This document shows positions 55,543 to 64,000 of a stretch of 64,000 nt of DNA, in pieces. How positions within the stretch are numbered: position 1 is the stretch's first letter; every line of letters begins with the position of its first letter. The stretch comes from Clostridium acetobutylicum ATCC 824 (GTDB lineage: Bacteria; Bacillota; Clostridia; Clostridiales; Clostridiaceae), in the NCBI RefSeq assembly GCF_000008765.1, contig NC_003030.1:2824001-2888000 (forward strand), in the 5' to 3' direction. Under the pieces are notes generated by a model that saw only the letters and a list, made by a program, of their open reading frames with translations, was not told the origin of the DNA and ran no database searches. Position numbers and translations under genes: made by a program.

Positions 55543-57135
55543 TTATAGGTTTTCAAACATTTTTATATCATCTTCTACATTAGTTATTCCACCAATTCCA
55601 AAGTTATCAACAAGAACTTTGGCAACATTTGGGGATAAAAATGCTGGAAGTGTTGGTCCAAGGTGAATATTTTTAACACCAAGGTGTAATAATGCAAGAA
55701 GTACTATTACAGCTTTTTGCTCATACCATGCTATGTTGTATGCTATTGGAAGCTCGTTTATATCATTAAGTCCAAATACTTCTTTAAGCTTAAGAGCTAT
55801 TACTACTAAGGAGTATGAATCATTGCATTGTCCAGCATCAAGTACTCTAGGAATACCTCCTATATCTCCAAGGTCAAGCTTATTGTATTTGTATTTAGCG
55901 CAGCCCGCTGTAAGTATAACTGCATCCTTTGGAAGTGCTTTAGCAAAGTCAGTATAGTAATTTCTTGTTTTTGCTCTTCCATCACAACCTGCCATTACAT
56001 AAAATCTCTTAATTGCTCCTGATTTTACTGCCTCTACAACCTTATCTGCTAAAGCTATAACCTGGTTGTGTGCAAAGCCTCCGATTATTTCTCCTTTTTC
56101 TATTTCAGTTGGTGGCGCACATTTTTTCGCATGCTCTATTATTGCTGAGAAATCCTTTGGTTCACCGTTTTCAATATGTTTTACTCCTGGATAACCTGTT
56201 ACTCCTGTTGTATACATTCTATCTATATATGAAGCTTTTGGAGGAACTATGCAGTTTGTAGTCATAAGTATTGGTCCATTAAAGCTTTCAAACTCTTCAT
56301 TTTGTTTCCACCAAGCATTTCCGTAGTTTCCTACAAAGTGTGAATATTTCTTAAATGCTGGATAGTAGTTTGCTGGAAGCATTTCGCTGTGAGTATAAAC
56401 ATCTACTCCAGTTCCCTCTGTCTGCTTTAAAAGCTCCTCTATATCCTTTAAGTCATGTCCACTTATTAATATTCCTGGATTATTCCTAGTTCCTATATTA
56501 ACCTTTGTTATTTCAGGATTTCCGTAAGTTTCTGTATTAGCTTTATCTAAAAGTGCCATTGCATCTACTCCATACTTTCCACACTCTAAAGCTAAGGCAA
56601 CTAATTCGTCTGCACCTAAAGTATCATCTAATGTTGCAGCCAAAGCTTTTGACATAAAGCCTTGTATATTGCTATCTTCGTAGCTTAAGTTACGAGCATG
56701 CTTTAAGTATGCAGCCATACCCTTGATTCCATAAGTTAATAATTCTCTTAAAGATCTTATATCTTCATTTTCAGTTGAAAGAACTCCTACAGCTTCAGTT
56801 TTTTCGTTTAAATTTACATTTCCTCCTGCTGCTGATATTTGTTTCTTCAATTCTTCTTTATATTTAATTCCTTTTTCTATTCTCTCAGTAAATATATTTT
56901 CATCAAAATTTGCATTTGTTATTGTTGCAAAAAGACTATCAACTATATAATTATCTATTTCTTTATTTACTAAATTTAATTTTCTTGCCTCAACATTGTA
57001 TAATGAAACAACCTTTAATGTATATATTAATAAATCTTGTTTTTTCGCTAAATCTTCAGTCTTTCCACATACACCTCTTACTGTACAACCCTTGCAGCCT
57101 GCTGCTTCCTGACACTGGTAACAAAACATACTCAT
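55543..57135 (-). CDS. hcp: Hydroxylamine reductase (hybrid cluster protein)
   Basis: 530 aa. N-terminal Cys set [20 protein letters not shown] holds the Fe-S cubane. Hybrid-cluster ligands are in [11 protein letters not shown] (His), [16 protein letters not shown] (Glu), TTNCIVPP (Cys), [16 protein letters not shown] (Cys), [20 protein letters not shown] (Cys) and [12 protein letters not shown] (Cys). Reduces hydroxylamine or nitric oxide and protects against nitrosative stress. Starts after a strong GGAGG. A dyad matching a CRP/FNR-type activator stands at -41.5 of the predicted start site. Confidence 0.96.
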
Positions 57136-57179
57136 TACTCTACCTCCATAAAAATCATATTTTTCTTGTCTATGAGTAA

Positions 57180-57221
57180 ATTATATTATGGACTAGAATT
57201 TAATTCCGTAACAATTGTTAC
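57180..57221 (-). promoter_or_regulatory. hcp promoter with HcpR/CRP-FNR-type dyad
   Basis: The perfect palindrome GTAACAATTGTTAC (57208-57221) lies upstream of a TATAAT (rc of 57180-57185) on the minus strand. A start about 7 bases past the -10 puts the dyad centre at -41.5, the usual position for class II activation. GTAAC-N4-GTTAC resembles the motif described for HcpR regulators in clostridia, so HcpR-mediated nitrosative control is likely. Confidence 0.7.
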
Positions 57222-57273
57222 TTATAAGAAAAAGATTTTTAATTTTCTCATTAAGCAGCTTATAATATCTAAT

Positions 57274-57777
57274 TTAAAGTAATTTTTCAAATGCCAATCT
57301 TTCACTCTTATCTTCTAAATAAATTATTCCGCAGTATTTAAAACCGTTCTTCTTAAGAAGCTTTTGCATTGATAAATTATTCTTATGTGTGTCCACTTTA
57401 ATACTATGAACGTCTTTATTTAAGCATAACTTTTCAGCCTCTTTAATGATTACAGATGCTAGTCCTTCTCCTTTACAATTAGAATCAACAGCTATCCTAT
57501 GTATAACTGCAAAACTGCTGTAACTAAGCCATTTACCTTCATAAATATTATCATAATTCTTGTCCCCACTAAACGAAATCACTGCTGTAGCAACAATTCT
57601 GCTATCCTTTAATAAAATAAATGAATCCTCTTTTTCTATATCCTCTTTTATAACTTCAAAATTAGGATAATTGTTTTGCCATTGATCTATTCCTTTTTGC
57701 TTAAAATATTCTTGTGATTGTTTTATAATATTCATTATATTGTTTATATCTGACTTACTAGCTCTTTTAAATTCCAT
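57274..57777 (-). CDS. GNAT-family N-acetyltransferase
   Basis: 167 aa. GNAT blocks: YFKQKGIDQWQNNYPNFEVI near the N-terminus, SSFAVIHRIAVDSNCKGEGL with AS following (acetyl-CoA loop), and the C-terminal DVHSIKVDTHKNNLSMQKLL with KKNGFKYCG. The W-Q-N-x-Y-P segment is typical of the acetyltransferase_1 group of unknown substrate. Upstream of hcp but separated by hcp's own promoter. Bases 57778-57995 hold no clear feature. Confidence 0.85.
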   Translation of the reverse strand: MEFKRASKSDINNIMNIIKQSQEYFKQKGIDQWQNNYPNFEVIKEDIEKEDSFILLKDSRIVATAVISFSGDKNYDNIYEGKWLSYSSFAVIHRIAVDSNCKGEGLASVIIKEAEKLCLNKDVHSIKVDTHKNNLSMQKLLKKNGFKYCGIIYLEDKSERLAFEKLL

Positions 57778-57995
57778 TTCAATCCTCCATATACTTAAAA
57801 CTTTTTCCGAAAATATTTTTTCTTATAACTATTATCATACTTGATATCTATAAAAGCTACTATTATTTTTATAAATATATATAAAATTAGAGGATAGATA
57901 CAATCTACCCCCGAGTTTAAATAAAAGATTAAATTTTAAAGTAATACGTACTCATTTTAGTACACCTTGTTTTGATAATACTCTTTATTAAATCT

Positions 57996-58577
57996 CTATC
58001 TTCTTATTTTCTTAACTATTAATATAATTGGGACTGAAATAACAAGTGCCATAGCTGCAGATAAAACTCCATTTGCCACAAGGAGCAATAATGATTTTAC
58101 TGCCGTTGAATAACTTATATGAAGAGCTTTTGCATAAGCGTCTATGTATAATAAATAAATCATCGCCAGCACGCCGAGTGTATTTGTAAATGAACCTGCA
58201 ATAATTCCTGTAACTACACCAGCTTTTTCTGATTTCTTTTTTATTATTTTATAAACATAGTAAGAAACAATCCCTATTAAAACCCTTGGTAGTACCGAAA
58301 CAACTGGATTCATAAATATAAAGGATGTGGGAAGTGGTGTATTTATAGCTTGTATAATACTAAAAATTCCAAATAAAAGTCCAGTAATAGCTCCTACTAT
58401 AGGTCCTCCTACTATTCCTCCTATTATAACAGGTATGTGCATTATTGTAGTTTTAAATGGTGGTATAGGTAAAAAGCCAAGCCCTGTGGCTCCCAAAACA
58501 ATAGTAACTGCAAACAATAACCCAACCATAGTTATTTGTCTAGTTTGAAGTCTGCTTCCATAAATTTTTTTAATCAA
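57996..58577 (-). CDS. ECF transporter substrate-binding (S) component
   Basis: 193 aa from a TTG at 58577, 8 bases after GAGG. Six membrane helices with the ECF S-component pattern: an N-terminal TRQITMVGLLFAVTIVLGAT, then TTIMHIPVIIGGIVGGPIVG with AITGLLFGIFS and a polar short loop, FIFMNPVVSVLPRVLIGI. Uses shared EcfA/A'/T energising proteins encoded elsewhere. Resembles the pantothenate-type (PanT) group, but the vitamin is not certain and no riboswitch was seen in the leader. Confidence 0.82.
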   Translation of the reverse strand: MIKKIYGSRLQTRQITMVGLLFAVTIVLGATGLGFLPIPPFKTTIMHIPVIIGGIVGGPIVGAITGLLFGIFSIIQAINTPLPTSFIFMNPVVSVLPRVLIGIVSYYVYKIIKKKSEKAGVVTGIIAGSFTNTLGVLAMIYLLYIDAYAKALHISYSTAVKSLLLLVANGVLSAAMALVISVPIILIVKKIRR

Positions 58578-58856
58578 TTAAATTACCTCGCTCTCATTCC
58601 TTTTGTGGATATAAGTCGAATTTCAACTTAGTAAATTCAATATTCTATAAAGTTTATAAATGTAATTACTATTATATCCCTATAAAACACTGATTTCCTA
58701 AATTTTATAATAATTATACTTAGTTCTCAATAAGTCAAGACTAACGAAAACAATGCATCCCAACGTTTACATGATTATTTTTAATGGTATTATGGTTTTA
58801 ATTACATATAATCATATTTATATTACTAAATATTAAGCACTACATTTAATGAAACA
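58578..58856. other. Gap upstream of the ECF S-component gene
   Basis: AT-rich, no riboswitch, tRNA or open frame recognised. It contains only the GAGG ribosome site and promoter region of the S-component gene. Confidence 0.4.
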
Positions 58857-58897
58857 AAAAGATAGCACATGAAACTATATCTCATGTGCTATCTTTT
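58857..58897 (-). terminator. Terminator overlapping the 3' end of the MFS gene
   Basis: Perfect 16-bp stem AAAAGATAGCACATGA / TCATGTGCTATCTTTT with a 9-base loop, followed on the minus strand by TTTTTGTTTC. It contains the last codons and stop of the MFS gene. Confidence 0.9.
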
Positions 58898-60107
58898 GTT
58901 CTACACGTTTTGTCTGAAAATATTGAAGTGTAAGCATAAGTCCAGCGCCTAAAAGCACTATTATAAAAATCACCCTCCAAATCATATTGATTCCGTAACT
59001 CTCTATCAGCTTACCAGCACCAAATATTCCAATTGCTCCCCCTATTGAGGATATTAGCTCTCCAACCGCACCAAATCTAGCTCTACAGTTTCTAGGACTG
59101 TTATTTGCCAAATAAACTCCAAAATTAGTTGCTCCTAATATTTCCCCCATAGTCCATATCACTGTAGAAATTATAAATAGTAAATAGCTGTTTCCTATTA
59201 TACTTATCATTCCAAAGCCCACAGCATAAAATAGTCCTGAAAATGCCATATTTGTGAGGGTTCTAAAGCGTTTAGTTACATGCATAACAAATATAGTAAG
59301 TGCAACTACTGTTAAAGCATTTACACTCATCAAAAATCCATATTTTGATGACCCACTATAGCCAAACACTTTATTCATCATAATTGGCATTGAAAATGAA
59401 CATTGTCTATAGGCTAAGCTGTATATCATATCTACACCAAAGAAACATATTACAAATGGTCTTTTTAAAAGTATTTGAAGAAGATTTCCCTTCTCCTCTT
59501 TCTCCTCAATTCTATCTTCCCCTACATGCTTTACTGCTTTTGTGTCTGGAATTAGTATTAAAACAATAATTACTGCTATAAAAGATGTTAAAGCATCTAT
59601 TATAAATAAAAGTGAGAGATAATTGTTAAACAAAAATCCTGCTATTATTGGACCTACTGCAACTCCAAAATTTATTCCTAAATATAAAAGAGATGATCCC
59701 ATTTGTCTTTTTGAAGCTGGAAGTAAATCTGCAACCATTGCTGATATGGTAGGTCTTACAAAGCCATTAAAAAATGATGAAGCTATTAAAAGTGCAACCG
59801 TCAAATTAGGAATATTAATAAATCCACAGATTAATATAACAATTGCCGCAAAGCTTTGTCCTAATATATAGGTTAGCTTCCTACTTGACTTATCTGCTAT
59901 CTTTCCTCCTATAAAGGAGGCTGGAACTCCTACTACTGAAGCAATCATCACAATAGTTCCTGTAGTAGCCATTGAGAATTTTAGCTTCTGTGTTAAAAGC
60001 AGTGATAGAAAGGGAAATACAAAGTCCCCCAACCTATTGATAACCTGCACCAAAAATAAAAAATATATACTCTTAGGCAGCCCCTTGTAGTTTTCTATTA
60101 TTTTCAT
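58875..60107 (-). CDS. MFS transporter
   Basis: 410 aa with 12 membrane segments. MFS loop motif 2-3 appears as GGKIADKSSRKLTYILGQSF and the helix-4 region as AMVADLLPASKRQMGSSLLY followed by LGINFGVAVGPIIAGFLFN. It resembles drug-proton antiporters of the DHA1/MdtH kind, but the substrate cannot be assigned. Starts after GGGGGGATG-type site at 60107. Single gene. Confidence 0.85.
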   Translation of the reverse strand: MKIIENYKGLPKSIYFLFLVQVINRLGDFVFPFLSLLLTQKLKFSMATTGTIVMIASVVGVPASFIGGKIADKSSRKLTYILGQSFAAIVILICGFINIPNLTVALLIASSFFNGFVRPTISAMVADLLPASKRQMGSSLLYLGINFGVAVGPIIAGFLFNNYLSLLFIIDALTSFIAVIIVLILIPDTKAVKHVGEDRIEEKEEKGNLLQILLKRPFVICFFGVDMIYSLAYRQCSFSMPIMMNKVFGYSGSSKYGFLMSVNALTVVALTIFVMHVTKRFRTLTNMAFSGLFYAVGFGMISIIGNSYLLFIISTVIWTMGEILGATNFGVYLANNSPRNCRARFGAVGELISSIGGAIGIFGAGKLIESYGINMIWRVIFIIVLLGAGLMLTLQYFQTKRVEQKIAHEI

Positions 60108-60199
60108 TTCATCCCCCTAATTTATCATTCTGTTAACATTTCAACTAATGTATTTAATATTATAACATAAATATAGGGGGTATTTTAAAAAAAGTGTTA

Positions 60200-61524
60200 T
60201 TACGGTATTTTTTTATAAATTACTCCTAGCTTATCCACCTCGTCCTGAGATCTTCCAAAAAATCCTGCTATATACCATCCTTCTGGTACGGTGAATACTT
60301 CAGAGTCATTTGTTTTAGTCCCTCCTTCTAATACTTGTCCTTTATTTGTTTCAAATTTTGCATGGAATATCCTATCTGTGTTTGTACCACTCTTTTGTCC
60401 CTTACATATGGATGCCTTTGTTATATATTCTCCCTCTTTAAGTGTAATTGAGTTTTCATCTCCACCTGTTCCTCCACTTGATAGTTCCGTTCCATCAGCA
60501 TATTCCACAGATAAAGCATCTAATCTATTTTGAGATCTCATAGTTAATTTAGAAATCCTGCTATTGGGTATATTATCAATATAATTAAAGCCAATACCCC
60601 CTTTTCCTCCAAAGCTTTCACTTAAGGCTATATCATTAGTTTTTGTATAATTAAACTGAGCTATTATTGGATAATGATCAGATAACTGCTTGCCACTTTT
60701 GTCCACAAATTTTGTATCTTCAAGTCTATACGAAAGTGCATCTAAAGTTAGTGATTTACTTCCTCTGAAAAGTATTTTATCAACAACCTCAAAATTAGCA
60801 CTATTTCTATTTGTCTCATCCATAAGTGGTTCTCCAGTGCTTGGATATACTCCATTTCTATCAAGCTTCACCCATGCATCCTTTAAATTACACGCATCAA
60901 CTAAAGCCTGTTTTATATTATCCTGCTGCCTTGTATATCTTGTATTTGTATCACCCATAACTATTACGGCATTGCCCTTAGAGTTTTCATTTATATAGGC
61001 TGCTAGTTGCTCAATGTTATCTCTTCTAGCTTCATAGCTCCCTTCATCATCACCTGCATCTGCATGAAGAGTATATATATCAACATAAACTCCTGGCTCA
61101 AATTCATATTGTGAATACATAAAGCCCTTAGGTGTAAGCTGATCGCTTCCATCAGTTATAGTACCATATCTTTTATTCCAAGTTACTCTATCAGTATCAT
61201 AGAAAGGATACTTTGAAATAAAATTAAGGCCATCTCCAAAAGGAACATTTCCCGAGGTTTCAGTAAGATAAGGTGAAGTTACATATTTTATTAAATCATT
61301 ATGATAAGCAAAATCCTCCTCCACTGAAGCTATATCATAGCCATTTAAAAGCGGGCTTATTTGAAGCGTATTAGCAGCTGGATTACTACTTGAAAGTCCT
61401 TCTGGTAAACCTGCAACATTATAGTCAATAACAGAAAAAGTTTTAGCATATAAAGCTACTTTAGGGTTAATTAATATAAAAGCTCCTACACAACATAATG
61501 ATAAAATTATTTTCTTTGAAACAT
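60200..61524 (-). pseudogene. Secreted endonuclease/exonuclease/phosphatase (EEP) plus jacalin-lectin protein with a broken start
   Basis: The open frame covers about 440 codons downstream of 61519. The ATG at 61524 has a perfect GGAGG site but runs into a stop after five codons. The frame one base over continues as SKKIILSLCCVGAFILINPK, a good signal peptide, then DYNVAGLPEG (Asn of the EEP site) and SVEEDFAYH (metal Glu). It has no ATG, GTG or TTG before 61324. EEP motifs GDTNTRYT, NFEVVDKILF and SDHYPII follow. Residues after about 290 are a jacalin lectin (GGKGGIGFN, LDALSVEYADGTE). So one missing T explains the break. Confidence 0.82.
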
Positions 61525-61723
61525 TTTACTACCTCCATAAAAAATATGCATTTTTTCTACGTATTACCATGCAAGGTATGCATAATAAACACTTTAAAAT
61601 CACTTTTAACCTTGATATAACATAATAAACACAAACTTTAACATTATGTATATAATTCCATATTGAAATGATATAATATATAATTATAATACTTTAAAAA
61701 AGTTAATCGGTTGGGAGGTACTC

Positions 61724-63454
61724 ATGAATAAAAACATACTTTTAAACTTTTTTTACAGAAATAAATTTAAATACATTATAGGGTTAATTTTTGTCTTTCT
61801 ATCCTCCTACATTCAGACACTATTTCCAAAGGTTTTAGGAAATACAATTGATATACTAAAAAAAAATAATTTCAGTATGATATCTGTAAAAAAGAATATT
61901 TTGTACATAGTTTTAATAGCCTTTTTTACATTTTTACTTACATATATTTGGAGAAACTTAATAATAGGTACCGGAAGAACACTTGAATGCTACTTAAGAG
62001 AGAAATTATTTAATAAATTCCAAGAACTTTCTCCTGAATTTTATAATAATGAAAAAGTAGGAAACTTAATAGCTTATGCTATAAACGATATCTCAGCAGT
62101 TAGAATAACCTTTGGTCCCTCTATAGCCATGACTGTAAATGGCTTAACTGTTTGCCTATCCTCCATTTATTCTATGATATTTTCAATAAGCCTAAAACTT
62201 ACTTTGCTTTGTCTTGCACCGATTCCATTCATTGTAATAATTATGATTAAAATTAGTAGATTAATTCGTGCACGCTTTACCACAGTACAAGAAAGCTTTG
62301 GAAACATATCTGACAGAGTTAACGAAAATATAAACGGCATTAGAGTTATAAAATCCTATGTTGAAGAAGAAAAAGAAGTAGAAAACTTTGAAAAACTAAA
62401 TGATGCTATGGCTATAGCAAACTTAAGAATGGTAAGGGTATCATCAACTCTTTCACCTATAATTGAACTTTGCTTTTCTTTAAGTTTTTGTGCAAATTTG
62501 ATAATAGGTGGAAATATGGTTCTTAAAGGTACCGTTTCCCTAGGTGATTTTGTTGCCTTTAACACTTATCTTGCAATGATAATGGCACCAGTAATGTCTA
62601 TTGGGCGTATTCTTGTAATATTTCAAAGAGGAATGGCTTCTCTTAAAAGGTTAAATAAAATCTTTAGTACTAAAAAAGATATACTCGATGGTGAAAAATC
62701 AATAAATATACCACTTAAAGGAAATATAGAGATAAGAAATTTGAGCTTTAAATACAAAGACACTGATATCAAAACTCTAAAAAACATCAATTTATCAATA
62801 AAAAAAGGTGAACTAATTGGTATAATTGGAAAAACAGGTTCCGGAAAAAGTACCTTGGTAAACTTACTTTTGAAGCTTTATAATGTAGAAAACGGCAGTA
62901 TTGCTTTTGATGGTCGAGACATAAATGATTACACCCTAGCATGTATAAGAAATAACATAGGATACGTACCTCAGGATAACTTTCTATTTTCTTCTACAAT
63001 TAAGGATAATATAAAATTTTTTAAAGATGTGTATGACGATGCAGCAGTAGAAAAAGCAGCAAAAATAAGTTGTATATACGATACTATTTTAAAATTCAAG
63101 GATGGTTTTAACACAGTTCTTGGAGAGAGGGGGATAAATCTTTCTGGTGGTCAAAAACAAAGAGTATCTATAGCTCGTGCAGTTATAAAAGATCCTCCAA
63201 TATTAATACTTGATGATGCCTTATCTGCTGTTGACACCATAACCGAAACAAATATTATAGAAAATCTAAAGTTATTTAGAAATGAAAAAACATCAATAAT
63301 TATTGCCCATAGGCTTTCTGCTGTAAAAAATGCAGATAAGATAATTGTACTCAATAAAGGTGAAATAGCCGAAATAGGCTCTCATAAAGAGCTTTTAGCA
63401 AAGGGGGGAATATACTATGACATATATAAAGAACAATACGAAGACAAAAAATGA
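61724..63454 (+). CDS. ABC exporter subunit, YheI-like half-transporter
   Basis: 576 aa. Six membrane helices (residues about 15-310) then an ATPase: Walker A GIIGKTGSGKSTLVNLLLKL (residue 369 on), Q-loop VPQDNFLFSSTIKDN, signature LSGGQKQRVSIARAV, Walker B ILILDDALSAVD, H-loop AHRLSAV. The Asp-Asp in place of Asp-Glu at the catalytic position means one degenerate ATP site, as in heterodimeric exporters. The second subunit gene starts inside this one. Starts after GGGAGG. Confidence 0.9.
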   Translation: MNKNILLNFFYRNKFKYIIGLIFVFLSSYIQTLFPKVLGNTIDILKKNNFSMISVKKNILYIVLIAFFTFLLTYIWRNLIIGTGRTLECYLREKLFNKFQELSPEFYNNEKVGNLIAYAINDISAVRITFGPSIAMTVNGLTVCLSSIYSMIFSISLKLTLLCLAPIPFIVIIMIKISRLIRARFTTVQESFGNISDRVNENINGIRVIKSYVEEEKEVENFEKLNDAMAIANLRMVRVSSTLSPIIELCFSLSFCANLIIGGNMVLKGTVSLGDFVAFNTYLAMIMAPVMSIGRILVIFQRGMASLKRLNKIFSTKKDILDGEKSINIPLKGNIEIRNLSFKYKDTDIKTLKNINLSIKKGELIGIIGKTGSGKSTLVNLLLKLYNVENGSIAFDGRDINDYTLACIRNNIGYVPQDNFLFSSTIKDNIKFFKDVYDDAAVEKAAKISCIYDTILKFKDGFNTVLGERGINLSGGQKQRVSIARAVIKDPPILILDDALSAVDTITETNIIENLKLFRNEKTSIIIAHRLSAVKNADKIIVLNKGEIAEIGSHKELLAKGGIYYDIYKEQYEDKK

Positions 63455-64000
63455 TAAAAACTTAAATAGCCTTACACGCCTTCTTCATCTTGCTCTACCC
63501 TACAAGAAAAAAATTATTCTTTCTGCTATATGTGTACTTTTAGTAAATGCAGCAGAGTTACTAAAACCCTTCATACTAAAGGTCTCAATAGATGATTTTC
63601 TAGTTGGAAAGAGAGTCCAAAGTGGCTTTTATTCCATATCTTCTATGGGCTTTTTATATTTTGGCGTAGTAGCTCTAGGAGGATTTTTTTCAATAAGTGA
63701 GGCAAATCTAATAAACTCGGCCGCTCAAAGTATAATGAAAGGCCTTAGAAGTTCTGTATTTAAGACCATACAGCTTCTTCCTTTATCCTATTTAGATAAA
63801 ACCTCCTCCGGTAGTCTCATAACTAGAGCTACAAATGATGTAGAAGCTTTAAGCGAAATGTACACAGATGTAATTATAAGCTTATTTCAAGATATTTTTC
63901 TACTTTTAGGAATTATATATGCTATGCTTTCTCTTAATATAGAGCTTTCTTTAATTTCATTTTCTGTAATACCTATTATGTTTTTTTTAGTTTTTTCTTT
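63417..64000 (+). CDS. ABC exporter subunit, YheH-like half-transporter (5' part only)
   Basis: Starts at ATG 63417, 8 bases after GGGGGG, and overlaps the upstream subunit gene by 38 bases. About 194 codons are present: MTYIKNNTKTKNDKNLNSLT followed by RLLHLALPYKKKIILSAICV, then KPFILKVSIDDFL, the N-terminal substrate domain of a type-IV ABC exporter, and DKTSSGSLITRATNDVEALS, the coupling helix. The ATPase half lies past the window edge. It should form the heterodimer with the gene before it. Confidence 0.92.
   Translation, partial: MTYIKNNTKTKNDKNLNSLTRLLHLALPYKKKIILSAICVLLVNAAELLKPFILKVSIDDFLVGKRVQSGFYSISSMGFLYFGVVALGGFFSISEANLINSAAQSIMKGLRSSVFKTIQLLPLSYLDKTSSGSLITRATNDVEALSEMYTDVIISLFQDIFLLLGIIYAMLSLNIELSLISFSVIPIMFFLVFS

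Noticed and set aside
58578-58874. Vitamin riboswitch (TPP, cobalamin, FMN or preQ1) before the ECF S-component gene
   Set aside because: None of the conserved core sequences of those aptamers could be found on the minus strand.

Overview
The window is AT-rich DNA from a solventogenic or butyrate-forming Clostridium. I recognise the crt-bcd-etfB-etfA-hbd cluster with rex upstream, groESL behind a CIRCE element, and an 8-oxoguanine glycosylase whose catalytic Lys falls at residue 222. Together these strongly suggest Clostridium acetobutylicum or a very close relative. This identification is recognition, not a database result. I saw no rRNA, tRNA, CRISPR array, insertion sequence or phage genes.

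Layout. 1-5.2 kb: the 5' part of guaB (minus strand) under a guanine riboswitch, a divergent EAL/GGDEF cyclic-di-GMP protein, then groEL and groES (minus) with promoter and HrcA operator. 5.3-7.7 kb: two membrane proteins and ogg. 7.7-13.3 kb: the butyryl-CoA synthesis operon crt-bcd-etfB-etfA-hbd (minus) with a Rex operator over its promoter, and rex just upstream. 13.8-17.1 kb: an ABC-F ATPase and a GT1 glycosyltransferase. 17.2-22.9 kb: an ethanolamine locus transcribed eutV-eutW-[antiterminator leader]-eat-eutB-eutC. 23-30.3 kb: a secreted RCC1-repeat protein, pepV with two partners, a small UPF0291 gene, a PHP phosphoesterase, an Asp/His/Tyr-rich coat-like protein and an NlpC/P60-SH3 protein. 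30.4-37.2 kb: a six-gene antimicrobial-peptide sensing and export locus (response regulator, BcrA-type ATPase and permease, MacB-type ATPase and FtsX permease, histidine kinase). 37.3-42.1 kb: sbcD-sbcC. 42.3-49.9 kb: AIM24-family protein, an acetyltransferase, a eukaryote/archaea-type HisRS, gpmA, membrane proteins and an unusual six-TM chemotaxis-like protein. 50-57.8 kb: a methyl-accepting chemotaxis protein, a LysM-GH18 spore hydrolase, a DbpA/YxiN helicase, a YfcE phosphodiesterase, hcp with a CRP/FNR-type site, and a second acetyltransferase. 58-64 kb: an ECF S component, an MFS transporter, a broken secreted EEP nuclease/phosphatase-jacalin protein, and a heterodimeric ABC exporter whose second subunit runs off the window.

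How the genes work together. The BCS operon turns acetoacetyl-CoA into butyryl-CoA, and Rex links its transcription to the NADH/NAD+ ratio. EutW and EutV sense ethanolamine. EutV should act on RNA: the leader before eat contains two small hairpins with A-x-x-G-x-x hexaloops, the second overlapping an intrinsic terminator. This dual-hairpin leader is the best-supported regulatory system in the window. The most unusual single items are the eat leader, the frameshifted start of the EEP-jacalin gene, the eukaryote-like HisRS, and the low-complexity Asp/His/Tyr protein.
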